From Euclidia mi (Eukaryota; Arthropoda; Insecta; Lepidoptera; Erebidae), in contig OX123187.2 of NCBI GenBank assembly GCA_944739405.2, positions 80,978,814-81,042,813 on the forward strand: a DNA stretch of 64,000 nt, given 5' to 3'. The position numbers and the translations under genes are program-made. Below are positions 19,691-31,460 of the stretch, piece after piece. Each line of letters opens with the position of its first letter. The first letter of the stretch is position 1. The notes under the pieces were generated by a model, which was given only the letters and a program-made list of their open reading frames with translations, did not search any database and had not been told where the DNA came from.

Positions 19691-21871
19691 AAGAAGATTT
19701 TAAAGAATTATGTTTTGTCTGTATAATAAAGGCATAACCGATTTATTTGAATAGTAATATCCGTCAGACAATGCTGAAAGTGAGTAACATGCTTTAAAGT
19801 AAGAGTATCTTCAAATAATCGATTGTGGCAGCCATCTTAACAAATGGAATAGATTTAGAAAGTCGGTTCAAGCCGAAATCTGGTGAAAAGTACTTTATCT
19901 GACGATTCTGTCATTTACTCTTTTTTATGAGACGTATTATTGGATGGGACGGCTCCGTATTTTTCTTTTGCTAATATATTTAGATTCCTTATTGAAGATC
20001 TGTAAGAAGGTATTGGAAATATGATGGTACCTATTTTATGGATTACTTTTCATCTAATTTAAAGTCATCGTTATATCATAAAACTGCATAGCTTTTTTTT
20101 TTGAAAGCGTTAATCTCAGGAATTACAAATTACATTTAAGAATCTTTGTTTTAATTCGCAGTCCAATCATTGCAGAAGCTTATAAAATATATAATATCAC
20201 ACACATTTTTAGGAAAATATTTAAAAGAAGAATAAAGCTACGTGATAATGATGAAACTATCCAGAATAAAAATTGGACACAAATAAAACCTACCTTGCAA
20301 ATGACAATATCTACACACACATATCTATTCAAAGCAAGACAAGAACAATAAATATACCAAATACAAAAGGTAACAGAGGTCTTAATTACATGTACCTATA
20401 TACTTGCTTCACCAAGTTATAACAAACATCGTTGATATTCAGTGGTGTACGGTTCCTTAAAAAAAAACAGCGGCTGAACTTTCAAAGGCTCGTGACATTT
20501 AGACATTTAGTTCATTTTCACAGCGCGTCGCCTATTTGGTGGCACGAAGTGCCGTGTTCTACGAAAAGCAATGATCCCAGCTCCGACGGACGTTATTGCT
20601 TTGCAGTTGATATCGGTTTGTTTATTTACGGTTCTTAGTGTAAAATGCCTGTGAGAACTTAGTTCTCATGTTGCTTAGTAGGTGTCGTTTATTTTTTTAT
20701 ATATAATTTATTATTGAAAATGATATTTTTGGTGAAATTGAACATACAAAAATATTGCTTTCTTTTGGGCGTCGTTACATATTATTTAAATTAAATATGT
20801 AATAGTTTTCTTAAAAAAAACATTTATTTACTTACATTAATGCATGAATAGCGTAGTAGATTAAGCGACCATTTCACTGCTTGATATAGCGCAATTAAGA
20901 GTGTTATTAGTCGTTGCCACGCTGGACAACACTTGACTTGGTCTACAAGTTGTTGTCACGATTATAGGAATAACGCCACTGGTCGTTTGTCAGAAAAATT
21001 CTACTCGATACGTAGAAAATCTCGTAGGCAGTCATATAATAATAAGCTTGTAACACCAGCAGTAGCGCCAGCATTTTACTTCTTCTGAATGAATCAATGT
21101 GGTAGCCAGAGCAAGAGGTTCGTATTTCTATTGTAGGCTTACTTAACCTACCTACCTATTCAAATGTTGGGGCAAATCATTCAAATTATAATCTTAAAAT
21201 AAACTTGATAGCTATACTGGGATTAGAATACATATTGTAAAAGGCTCCATCACACCAAAGTCACTGGACGAATCACAAAAACTTAGTGTGAGGAGGGTCG
21301 ACGTACAACTTGCAAAGGTCTTAAGAAAACCTTCAGATTAATTTTGCACAGATGTAATGATATGACAAAAGGGAATTTCATCAAAGAAGGTGAGTATTCA
21401 TTTTTGGAATCATACGAATTAGAAACTAATATTGAATGCATCGTACCGAGATTTTTAGGGACCCGTAATTGACTAAAGAACTCATAAAGCTTGTAGCAAA
21501 ATTAGGACTAAGTTTAATGCCAGACTTAGTCCACGATTTTATTTTTTAACTGAATGCGAAAAAGGAGATAATAGATATAGAAACAGGTTATTCGATTACA
21601 TAAATTAAGTTCCGCTAAATTTTCTTTTCAAAATAAAAATAATATCAAAATAAAATTCGCTAGGGGCTTTTGTCGGGAATCAAAATATCCAAATACAAAA
21701 CATAATTGCGAAGGCTCTGTCTCCTGAGATGTGATGTCACATTCCCATAATTAATTATTTCATAATAAATTACTCCTAAATCATTAAAAATTCTCATCGC
21801 GCAGTGTCGTCTAATTACTACAGTCAGGTATTGGTACACCAAAAGCGATAAAATATTGTAACTATATTCTT
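19691..21871. other. Gene-free stretch, nothing recognised
   Basis: AT-rich sequence with short unsupported ORFs only. A GC-richer patch at 20520-20640 has no coding signature I can identify. Confidence 0.5.
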
Positions 21872-22780
21872 GCTATTTATTTGTATTGCTTGCCCCGTGC
21901 CTTGCTGAGCACGTTAAAATATCGATCGCAATTAAGTCCTTTGCCAGTCAGTTATTGGATGTCAGTACCCTTGATGGTATTAGAGTCAACTCTACTTGAA
22001 AGTACTCGCAGCAGTACTGACAATCGCGGTAAAGGTGACCATCGTGCTGTTCTGATGTAAAGGCTACATTACTGCAGAGTTTATCAAAATCCGTTCAATG
22101 GTTTTTGCATTAAAGAAGAACAAACTTACTTTGGTATTTAAAATACGAGTCTACTTTATATAGGTATTTCACAAACAATAAAATTAAGTATGTAAATAAC
22201 AACAAATAAGTTTGTAAATCTGAAACTATAAATAAGTCGTAGATATTCTAGTTTTAACAAAGTTGGGTTTTGATCAGTGACGTACTCTCACAAAATATTG
22301 TCGTTGATGTCGCTACTGCTATGTTTCGCTATTTATTTGTATTGCTTGCCCCGTGCCTTGCTGAGCACGTTAAAATATCGGTCGCAATTAAGTCCTTTGC
22401 CAGTCAGTTATTGGATGTCAGTACCCTTGATGGTATTAGAGTCAGCTCTACTTGAAAGTACTCGCAGCAGTACTGACAATCGCGGTAAAGGTGACCGTCG
22501 TGCTTTTCTGATGTAAAGGCTACATTACTGCACAGTTTACCAAAATCCGTTCAATGGTTTTTGTATTAAAGAAGAACAAACTTACTTTGGTATTTAAAAT
22601 ACGAGTCTTCTTTATATATTTCACAAACAATAAAATTAAGTATGTAAATAACAACAAATAAGTTTGTAAATCTGAAACTATAAATAAGTCGTAGATATTC
22701 TAATTTTAACAAAGTTGGGTTTTGATCAGTGACGTACTCTCACAAAATATTGTCGTTGATGTCGCTACTGCTATGTTTCG
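21872..22780. repeat. Tandem duplication of a 456-bp unit containing SINE-like sequence
   Basis: Copy 1 is 21872-22327 and copy 2 is 22328-22780. They differ by scattered substitutions and a small deletion near 22615. Each copy contains CCGTGCCTTGCTGAGCACG, similar to the SINE body at 62480-62580, and AAAATCCGTTCAATGGTTTT, typical of RTE-type 3' ends. Confidence 0.93.
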
Positions 22781-23039
22781 GTTTTGCTCGGTAGCTGTAA
22801 CACTAGTTTTCTACCACTGACGGAAATAAAATATCTATATGCTTTTATTTCTTACCCGCAATATCACTCACTTCGATATCTGCTATTTCGACTTTAAGGC
22901 CTATGTGCTATGATGACATAATACTTATATTACCGCAGATTTTTATTGCATTCGGTGGTTTTTGTTTTAAGTAAGAACAAGGCAACAAATAACTAAACAT
23001 TGAAATTTGTAATATAATTGTTATTATCGATTTATGTTA
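22781..23039. other. Short gene-free interval with repeat traces
   Basis: Contains phrases such as GCATTCGGTGGTTTTTG similar to the repeat 3' ends on either side. Nothing else recognised. Confidence 0.35.
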
Positions 23040-23280
23040 TACTAGCCTTTTCCCGCGGTTTTACCCGCGTCCTGAGGGAACTACTTCGCGTACACGAAAA
23101 ACCCAAATATCTTACGGACCCCTATTTTTTCTAAAATAAAATATAGCCTATGTTACTCGCAGATAATGTAGCTTTCTAATGGTGAAAGATTTTTTTTAAT
23201 CGGTCCAGTAGTTTTTGAGTATATCCATTACAAACAAAAATACAAATTTTTCCTCTTTATAATATTAGTGTAGATCATAA
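23040..23280 (+). repeat. Lepidopteran dispersed repeat, likely RTE-type LINE 3' end
   Basis: Starts CCCGCGGTTTTACCCGCG, runs through AATATAGCCTATGTTACTCG and ends ATAATATTAGTGTAGAT, a sequence I recall as one of the commonest interspersed repeats in moths and butterflies. A related copy is at 45292-45480. Confidence 0.6.
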
Positions 23281-23730
23281 TTGTGTCAGTTTTACTTACT
23301 TTCTTTTGAATTCATTATCCACTATAGTACCTAGATAGATAGCTTATAGTATAGAATCAGCCTTATAGTACCTAAGCTATTAAACACAGAGAAATTGTTG
23401 TATTTTCTATGGAAAACCCACTAATCTTCCACACGTCTGTAACAGTTTTTTTTAATACATTTGCTTGACACGCACTTACACATGTCAATAATTTTGTAAT
23501 AGATCATTAAGCATTTTGTCTGTTTTCTTACTAATTCTGAGATATAATTACTAAGAATTAAAGCGTTGATTTATAGGAAATGTGACGAGAAAATATTTTA
23601 CATGACGTCACTGATCATGGTGACGTAGACCTCTAGTTTGAAAATTATTTACGTATATAAATATAAAATCATCGCTGTGCTTATAGCATGTCTTGACTTG
23701 CCGTTTGTAATAAATCGGCAAAATTAATCA

Positions 23731-23835
23731 TCCGTCATCACTGCTGGGCATATGCCTTCCTCAAGGCACTCCACATGAACAGATCTTGAGCAACCTGCAT
23801 TTATCCAGTGCCCGCGATGCCAACAAGATCGTCAG
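23731..23835 (-). pseudogene. RTE-like LINE 3' fragment
   Basis: The minus strand reads, with breaks, GIAGTG, MQVAQDLFMWSALRKAYAQQ. This matches the end of insect RTE-type reverse transcriptases (..W..L.EAYVQQW). Only about 100 bases survive. Confidence 0.5.
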
Positions 23836-25122
23836 TCCTCATACAATACATCATATAATATGGTCTGAATTTGGCTCCAAATTAACAATGATCCTTAATT
23901 TTTAGGTACTTATTAGGTCATCACAAAATGTTGCATCTTATTGCAGAAAAATATAGTTATTGACACATCTCAGAGCAATAGTTAATAAAAACTTTTAGAC
24001 ACTCGCGTTGCATGTTTAGAATATATTTATAGACGGGAATTAACGCGAACATGCATTAGGTATTTACATACCTTATTTTGCTTGACGTTTCGAGACGGTT
24101 GCACGTCTAGTGGTCGCAAGCTGACTGGTATAGCGATGTCACGTCTCCGAGTGCGAGGTAGAAGCTTCTATTTCTACCCCCGGGTCGTTTATGTTCGAAG
24201 TACCGGCGCAAAACATACTAACCGTATCTGTATATTGAACATTCGCCGACTGCGCATTAAAGTGGGGTGTTGTTAGCCGGATCACTGGATTCCACGCCGA
24301 TGACAATTTGAAGCCCTCTTCTCGATTAAAATTTACGGTACGGTAAATAAACATGACGTTTCGCAAGCCCTTCAAACATTTACACGAAATAAATAGAAAA
24401 TTTATCATGAGGCAATCTCTTACAACATCTCTCACAATGTTCTCAAAAGGCATGTGAAGTCTAACAAGCCGCACTTGGCCAGTGTGTTATTATCGATTTT
24501 TACTATTTAAAACAGTATATAATTTTTGTTTAACCATAATCTTGTGGTAAGGGTTAAATCTCTAATCTATTTAATCGCGTTGCAGAGTACAGCCTCTTAC
24601 CTTCGTCAAAGATAAACTATTAAAAAGTGAACGAACGTAAGCTTGGAAAATCTGTCATGAAACTGTTAACTTATAGTAAGCCATATTCGTAAAGTTATGG
24701 TGGTCACTGAAATCTATATCATACCCTAAATTAACAGTATCTAAATGTATTGAATTATTACTGTCTAAACTCCTGGTCGCAATGAGTTAAAAATTTGGCA
24801 AGTATGTGCCTTGAAGAGCGTAGGGGTGCACTATGAAGGGATCCCCCGAAATTACCACAGGATCGAGTAGAAAGGAATAAGTAAAAGAAAAATAATGCGT
24901 GGGCGTTGATATGGCCATCTCCTAGTAGGTAATACGTGGGACGTAGGTTGTAGAACAATCATCGTTTACATCAAGACAAACAGAATTAATTTATTTGAAA
25001 AAAGACAAATCTCTGTAGAATCAAAATAACAACTTTTTACTCAATTCATATTATATTTAACTTGGGCCAAACCAAGGTCACGGTAAGTTAGTATTACCAA
25101 GAATCATTTCACCAATACAGAC
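23836..25122. other. Gene-free stretch with small repeat fragments
   Basis: 24095-24195 (plus) looks like the head of a further SINE (GTCTAGTGGTCGCAAG). 24420-24487 (plus) is an internal piece of SINE family 2 (ACAATGTTCTCAAAAGGCAT...CGCACTTGGCCAGTGTG). 24765-24960 resembles the dispersed repeat at 27035-27295. No gene seen. Confidence 0.45.
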
Positions 25123-25268
25123 ATACATACATACATACATATCGTCACGCCTTTTATCCCCGAAGAGGTAGGCAGAGGTGTATTTCTACACCCACTTTTC
25201 GCCAGATATACTTTAGTCCCACGTAATCAGGGGCGAGCCTATTGCCGTACCGGGCACATTTCCAATAT
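25123..25268 (-). mobile_element. SINE family 1, 5'-truncated copy with (TATG)n tail
   Basis: The 3' half of SINE family 1 on the minus strand: body through CTAAAGTATATCTGGCGAAA, tail CGGGGATAAAAGGCGTGACG then a tetranucleotide repeat (plus strand CATACATACATACATA). Confidence 0.85.
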
Positions 25269-25299
25269 AGAATACTTACAAAAACGATTACATACGCCA

Positions 25300-25622
25300 A
25301 AGCTTCATCATCATCAGCCCTGAATATAAACTGTCCCACTGCTGGGCACAGGCCTCTTCTTATTGAGAAGGGTAAGGCCATAGTCCACCACGTTGGCCAA
25401 GTGTGGGTTGGCAGACCTCACATGTCTTTCGAGAACATTATTGAGAACTCTCGGACATTCAGGTTTCCTCACGATGTTTTCCTTCACCGTTTAGCAAGCG
25501 AAAATTAGCAATTGAATGCGCACATAACTTCGAAAAGTCATTGGTGTGCGCCGTGGATTCGAACCCGAGACTCTCTGCGTGGCAGTCCGTGGGTCTCTCC
25601 ACTAGACTATCGCTGCTTCGCC
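25300..25622 (-). mobile_element. SINE family 2, full copy
   Basis: On the minus strand the head reads GCAGCGATAGTCTAGTGG with B box GGTTCGAATCC. The body includes AACATCGTGAGGAAACCTGA and the 3' end GCCCAGCAGTGGGACAG...GCTGATGATGATGA. Other copies are at 28335, 37680, 39118 and 59770. Confidence 0.88.
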
Positions 25623-26106
25623 AAGGCTTATTTTTACAATATCACTTAGACGAAACGAAAGGTCGTTTACAGAATACGCCTACGTCGTCGTCGTAGACAT
25701 CTCGTAGACCCAACAACAATATACATTACATTCATTCACAATATGCCTCACTTGCAATATCATGATCTAGTACAAACCGCACGGCATTAGATTATCTAAA
25801 CAATTTCACGGATGTTCGACTCAGTGGTTACCGTGTTATCAATCAATCAGGATGTTATTACATGAGGACGGTTAGGGTGGAAATCGATTTTATATTTTAG
25901 TGATATAAAATATGAGGTAGGACAGTTTGATAGAAAATTTATGGCATAAGACATTTTATTTGTCAGAGACGAAGGTCAGATGATAGTCGTTCTGTGGAAA
26001 ATCTGATATTTAGTTAAATCTGGTTTGACTAGTAAGCGGACCTCGGGCTGCAACTAGAATACTGCTAGGAGGATGAAAAGAATGTACTTATATAAATTTA
26101 CTAGTT

Positions 26107-26343
26107 TTTTATTATTTCTTTATTTATTTGAAAAAAGACAACTCCCGCATTAAGACTGCATCCTGTGTCGCGGGGGACTTTACAAACATACAACTAACGG
26201 ACACAATGAATACCCAGACTCGAAATAACAATTTGTGAATCACACAAAGTGTTGTCTCGTGTGGGGATCGAACCCACAACACTCGGCGCAGTGTCAAACG
26301 GCGAGGCGGCCGCTTAAACTACTACGCCAACCGTGTAGTCGAG
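26107..26343 (-). mobile_element. SINE family 3, tRNA-like head
   Basis: On the minus strand: GGCGTAGTAGTTTAAGCGG (A-box region) and GGTTCGATCCC (B box), then a body with CCCCCGCGACACAGGATGC and a tail AAATAAATAAAGAAATAATA. The SINE in the arms of the foldback at 46615 is a distant relative. Confidence 0.8.
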
Positions 26344-28334
26344 TTTGATAAATACGAGTTGCATATTTATGTTTAACAAAGTTGTATTTTAATTATTACT
26401 GTGCAATACTGATGTCTAGTCAAATCTAATTCGAACTGGGCCCACGGTTTCAAGGTGAACGTCTTGGAACGCAACCGGGATGACGCTAAGATGATGATGA
26501 TGAGTCAACAGAAATCTACTATTCAAAAAGGTTTAGAATAATTCTGTGTAAACTTGGAACAACAAAATACAAAATATGTACGATAGACTGATAGACACAG
26601 ATTGATAACATTGTCGATTGAAGTAAGCTGATTCAGTTACTGAACTGACAAACCAAGAGACACGAATCAAGTGTAAACACAACATGGCATAAAATCTCTA
26701 AGTATAGTACCTACCAGTATAGTAGTCATACATATTTTAGATAGTGTTGGTGTTATGTGGACACACAGACATAGAAAAATAATGTTACTTTATGAAAGAA
26801 CGATATTAAAATCAAAAGAAAGAACCTTGTAAGTACAGAATGTAATTTAAAATTGTTGCTTTTAACAGGCAGGTAGGCAGTGACATGAAAATACGCTTCC
26901 ACCCTAAACAAACCTATTCTACAATGTATTAATCTAAAGCATGGTCCATACACCCGCGCTAGATACAATTATCATCGATAATTATGTTCCTCCTAATGAA
27001 CAAGCTCGCTAGTCTATACATTCCTATCATAATATATAAAATCCTTGCGTTACTTACTGACTGACAGATACGCTACAGCTGAAACTATTGGGTGCAGGAA
27101 GCTGAAATTTGGCATGTATGTTCCTTGGGGACCGTAGGGGTGCAATAAGAAGGTATTACCCGAAATTCCCACGGGATCGGCCAAATCGGGTAAATTTAAA
27201 AAAAATGCAGGCGTATCTGCTGGCGTCCTCTAGTATAATTATACGTGTGTTAATATTGCGATATAATTTGCTGCATACAGGCTGCGCGCCTGTGTAGTTT
27301 CAGTAATTGATAATATACATTATAGACGCACTATATAATGATATGAATATTGAATACTAAACTAAGGTTGTTGTAATGTAATGATTCCATGAAGCTCCTG
27401 CATGCATTGTATTTTTTGTGTACGTGTTCATTTTGGCAGTTCTGTCAAAAGGAATTATTTTATGTTAAATGTAATCATCATTTCAGCCTAGAGACATTCA
27501 CTGCTAGACGTAGGCCTAACCCAAGGATCACCACATAAACCGACAATTTAATTAATTACCAAAATATATGTTTGGAATGTCTGACTGTAATAACATGCTA
27601 CTTCGCCGTTTGATACTGGCCCAGTTTCGTGTATTTGACATGAGACAACAATTCTTCTGATCCAGAAATTGTTTTTTCGAGTCGGTTGGTTCTTGGCTAG
27701 TAGATTACGCACTTACGACACGACATTTTTCCTAATTCAGGTATTCCTTTTAAAAAGACAATTTGGCTGTCTGTCTTGACCTTTAACAAATGCGTAGTCG
27801 CAAAATTCCAAACTAAATTCAAAGTATTCAAGAACCTTCATCTACTTTTGCCATGTAAGTAATAAACACTTGATCCAACATCATGCAAGCTATAAAAAAA
27901 AGGTAAATTTAACTACGTAACAAACATCATTACTGGTAGCGAGCGATACTAAAACTCATCATAACAAGCAGATAACTGCATGTATCAGCTCTTATCTCGC
28001 GAACTAAGTACAAGTTCGGCGGGGGAAATACTTTACGTACGCTGGAGCTATTCGTAGTTTCACTAAATGCTACTTATGCACTTATGGAGTTTCGCAAGCG
28101 TAAAGTTTTCCGCATAGTAGGAGTATACCGTTCATCTTACAATTAGGTGCTATCTGTTGTGTTGGAATCTTGAGTTATCTACTTTGAAACTTGCCTTGTG
28201 TCGCCTTGATGTAGCTTTACAAAGCTACATTATGAAACATAATTGAATAACTTGTGCTTAGTACGGATCACTCAAATTGCTTGCATACGCTCACAGGTTA
28301 AATAAAAATCAGAATTCTGAGAAACGTGACACCG
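26344..28334. other. Gene-free stretch with short repeat ends
   Basis: 26440-26505 is a LINE/SINE tail (GGGATGACGCTAAGATGATG). 27035-27295 is a dispersed repeat (GAAATTTGGCATGTATGTTC). 27475-27545 on the minus strand is a degenerate RTE-like 3' end. Nothing else recognised. Confidence 0.45.
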
Positions 28335-28635
28335 CACCCACCGGCCCTATATATAAACTGTCCCACTGCTGGGGTCTCTTCTCGCTATGTGCAGGGTACT
28401 GACATACTCAACTGAGCTAACAAATTGTATGTTGGCAGACTACAGATGTCTTTCGAGAACATTAAGTACAACTCGCAGACATACAGGTCTACTCACGATG
28501 TTTTCCTTCACCGTTTAGGAAGCGGTTATTAACAATTTAATACGCACATCACTTCGAAAAATCATTAGTGCGTGCCATGGATTCAAAGCCGAGACCCTCA
28601 GCATAGCAGTCTGTCGGTCTCTCCACTAGGCTATA
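28335..28635 (-). mobile_element. SINE family 2, diverged copy
   Basis: Same order as the copy at 25300, with GTCCCACTGCTGGGGTC at the left (plus strand) and tRNA-like sequence GAGACCCTCAGCATAGCAG at the right. More substitutions than the other full copies. Confidence 0.8.
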
Positions 28636-28696
28636 AATGAAGTAGACTGTTAATATGAATATAGGAATTTTAAACTTTCGTGGTCATTTAAACTTA

Positions 28697-28825
28697 TTTT
28701 AAATTGTCTTTCACTGTTGCAAGCGCCACGGATGCACTTCCGTGAACATGGCGCTTGCAACAGTGCCGAAATATCGGTTACTCCAAACAAAGGTACGTGG
28801 TATATATCCCGAAAGACAATTAAAA
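28697..28825. repeat. 129-bp foldback element (MITE-like)
   Basis: Inner arms CACTGTTGCAAGCGCCA (28712-28728) and its exact reverse complement (28749-28765); outer arms TTTTAAATTGTCTTTC (28697-28712) and GAAAGACAATTAAAA (28811-28825). The right half (ATATCGGTTACTCCAAACAA) is a phrase I recall from lepidopteran repeats. Confidence 0.8.
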
Positions 28826-29840
28826 ATAATGTTAATATGATGTTTATAAACCCTCTGCTTCCAATAAAGTAATTATTCCTCAGTTTCTAATGAAAATGAA
28901 AATAAATTCCCTACCACACATTTTACCCAAAGTCGTATTATCCAGACTCCGTAGCTTCAACAAACCCATTGACGCAAAGCTGGGCGAGACAAAACCTATA
29001 AAGGTACACAATAAGCACCGTGCGACATTATAAACTCTTTTGATCAGTGGCCCGTGAACAGCTGTAGTGAATAAAGGATAGAACAAGTTATAGGGCTGTC
29101 TGTTATTTTTGTTTGTCTTATTCATTTTAAAAGAACGAATATCTAGCAATCTATTGGTATTTTGGTATAAAGACAGCTTCGCGAAGATGAAAACCTAGAC
29201 GTACCTATGCATGTCCTTCTATATTCCTAGATGTGACTACGGTGCTGGTGGTAGAATAGTAACCTACTCAAATAGCCTACTTACTGAATGACGGCGGGGA
29301 TGTCGAAGTACTTCACATTTTCACCTTGCCACTTAACTCTTTGGATAAAATTTGATGATCCACAATGTGTGTAGGGATGTTCTTGTGTCCGCTAATTTGT
29401 TAAGATTTTCGTTACAAGGGGTTTATTCTTAGCGGCCAAAAATTGGAAAATGGCTCAAAAGGCTTTCGTGTGTTAGCAATGTTATAAATCTAAAATAGAA
29501 TTTCGCAACTAGCGTACATTGTGTGGCAGTTAATGCAAAACTATTTCTCTTTTTTTTTTGAAACATGTTTCTACATAGACCTCTAGAATTTAATAATATT
29601 TTATCAAGGGAATTATTTACTAACCACACTTTAAATACAATCAGAATGCATCATTATTATCTAAATTCATTTAGAAACCATCAATAACGTGTCGGCCTCC
29701 CAATTAAACCGTAGTTTTGCGGGTGGAAACTGTTCTAAATAACGTACTAATATTACTAGTAACATAATCGCAGCTAATTGGGCTTTACTAATAAGCGAAC
29801 AGTTCTCAATTGCTGCAAACCTTACATCATTATAATGATG
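28826..29840. other. Gene-free stretch, nothing recognised
   Basis: Only short unsupported ORFs on either strand. Confidence 0.45.
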
Positions 29841-29995
29841 GAATCTTTCCAAAGGCAACTACGGAAACCGATACTACGCGTGACGCAATTGCCCAATTTT
29901 ATATCGGTAAAATCGAAAATCGGGCTCAGTGGCGTGCCATTGGAGAGGCCTATATCCAGCAGAGGGCAATGGCAGGCTGATGATGATGATGATTG
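29841..29995 (+). pseudogene. RTE-like LINE 3' end with GATGAT tail
   Basis: Reads QWRAIGEAYIQQRAMAG, the end of an RTE-type reverse transcriptase, then GGCTGATGATGATGATGATT. The 3' end is closely similar to the 3' end of SINE family 2. Confidence 0.6.
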
Positions 29996-30894
29996 CATCG
30001 TAAAATGAAGTATTCTGCGCCTTACTCTTCTGAACATAGTGAGACAAGTATGTGGTAATCTACTACAGCTGTGTAAGGAACCATGATTTTAATACTTGTA
30101 AAGAAAACAGGATCTATTTATCATGCGGTCAAATTGTATGGCCGTTTTCAAATTCGTACAAATATTATAACCTATAAGTAAAAATATGGTTTAAATAAAA
30201 TACCCAGAACTGTCATAAAGTGAATTCACTTTGTTCAAAATGTATTATTTATGGCTGTCTTAGTGTTTTAAGTGGGTGTCTCGGCGTTTAGCACTACGGC
30301 TAAGTTTTATAGTTTATTTTCACACTAAACCAAAATATGTATGTTTCAAAAATTGTTCTTTTGCGTCTGGGTGTTTCGGCGTAGCAGTTTACACAGGAAA
30401 AACTGACGCAGTTATTATATTTTGAGCTCCAAGTACCGCTATCTTCAGATTCGTACACATTTCTTATGTTTGTATTGAACAATCAACCCACGGCTGGTGT
30501 AACCCACGCCGAAATGTCGAGACAAACAAGAGTTATTTCACCTCTATTTTTAATAAATTACGCGATATATAACGTTTAAACAAACATAAAGTATGTTTAT
30601 TTAAACATAGGAAGAAGAAGGGGATCCTGCCGTTTTGCCAGAAAGATTTTGACAAAATTTCATTACCCAAACAGATTGTAGCAACCTTTTTTTATACCAT
30701 TGCAATATTTCGAATGATTTTAGTACGCATATTTTTATTTGGTAAAATTTTTACTTGGCAAAATATTACCAAGTATAATGTCATTATGGCATTTGGTGAT
30801 TTTTTGTGAATAGGTTTTTTGCTAAGTACTAATTTGGCAAATGAAATTACGCGAAATATTTTTGGGAAGTGAAAATTTGTCAAATTCCTTTCGG
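29996..30894. other. Gene-free stretch
   Basis: 30640-30900 is rich in TTTGGCAAA-type phrases on both strands and may be a relic of a foldback repeat. No gene seen. Confidence 0.35.
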
Positions 30895-31165
30895 TCAAAC
30901 AAGGGAGACCCGAAAAAGAAGTTATATAAGTCAAGTGTGAATGGGACAAGAGGAAGAGAAAGACCTAGACGGACGTTTATCTGATCAGATTGGAGACATC
31001 CTAAAAAAAGGACAGGTTAGATGTACCCTTAACCGAAGAGCATGCATGAGAAATTTAATGGGAGTGAATGAAGCAAGAGAGATATGTCACGATCGTTGCA
31101 AATGACGTTTCGTAGTCTTTGCCTACCCCTCCGGGAAACAGGCATGAGTCTATGTATGTATGTTA
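30895..31165 (+). pseudogene. RTE-like LINE 3' end with (TATG)n tail
   Basis: Discontinuous frames read TFI*SDWRHPKKGQV-like sequence, then NRRACMRNLMGVNEAREICH and, after a shift, LCLPLRE/SAYPSGK-like sequence. This is the C terminus of an RTE-type reverse transcriptase. The end, GCCTACCCCTCCGGGAAACA...TATGTATGTATG, parallels the tail of SINE family 1. Confidence 0.6.
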
Positions 31166-31330
31166 AGTATGTTTGTATGGAGATAAAAATAGAACTTTCC
31201 TTTCCTTTTGTGTCCGCTGATTCAAAGTGTGTTAAGTATCCCGTAACGGAGGATTTACCTATACAGAGTGTTCACAATACGTCCAAAAATATTTCTTTTT
31301 CGAAAATTACTCTACAGCTATCGTAATTAT

Positions 31331-31460
31331 AGTAAGTAAGTAAGTAAGTAAATCATTTATTGACACACCAAATACAACGCACAATACAATAAATACAACA
31401 CAAACAGCTAAGTATACAATTCATAAAACAACGAATACAAAAAGTACCTTTGTTAGACAG
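31331..31460 (-). mobile_element. LINE 3' end with (TTAC)n tail
   Basis: The minus strand ends ...TTGGTGTGTCAATAAATGAT followed by TTAC repeats (plus strand AGTAAGTAAGTAAGTAAG). This is the form of CR1-like 3' ends in Lepidoptera. The 5' limit is not visible. Confidence 0.45.

Noticed and set aside
26255..26340. Possible genuine tRNA gene on the minus strand
   Set aside because: The tRNA-like part is continuous with a SINE body and an A/T-rich tail.
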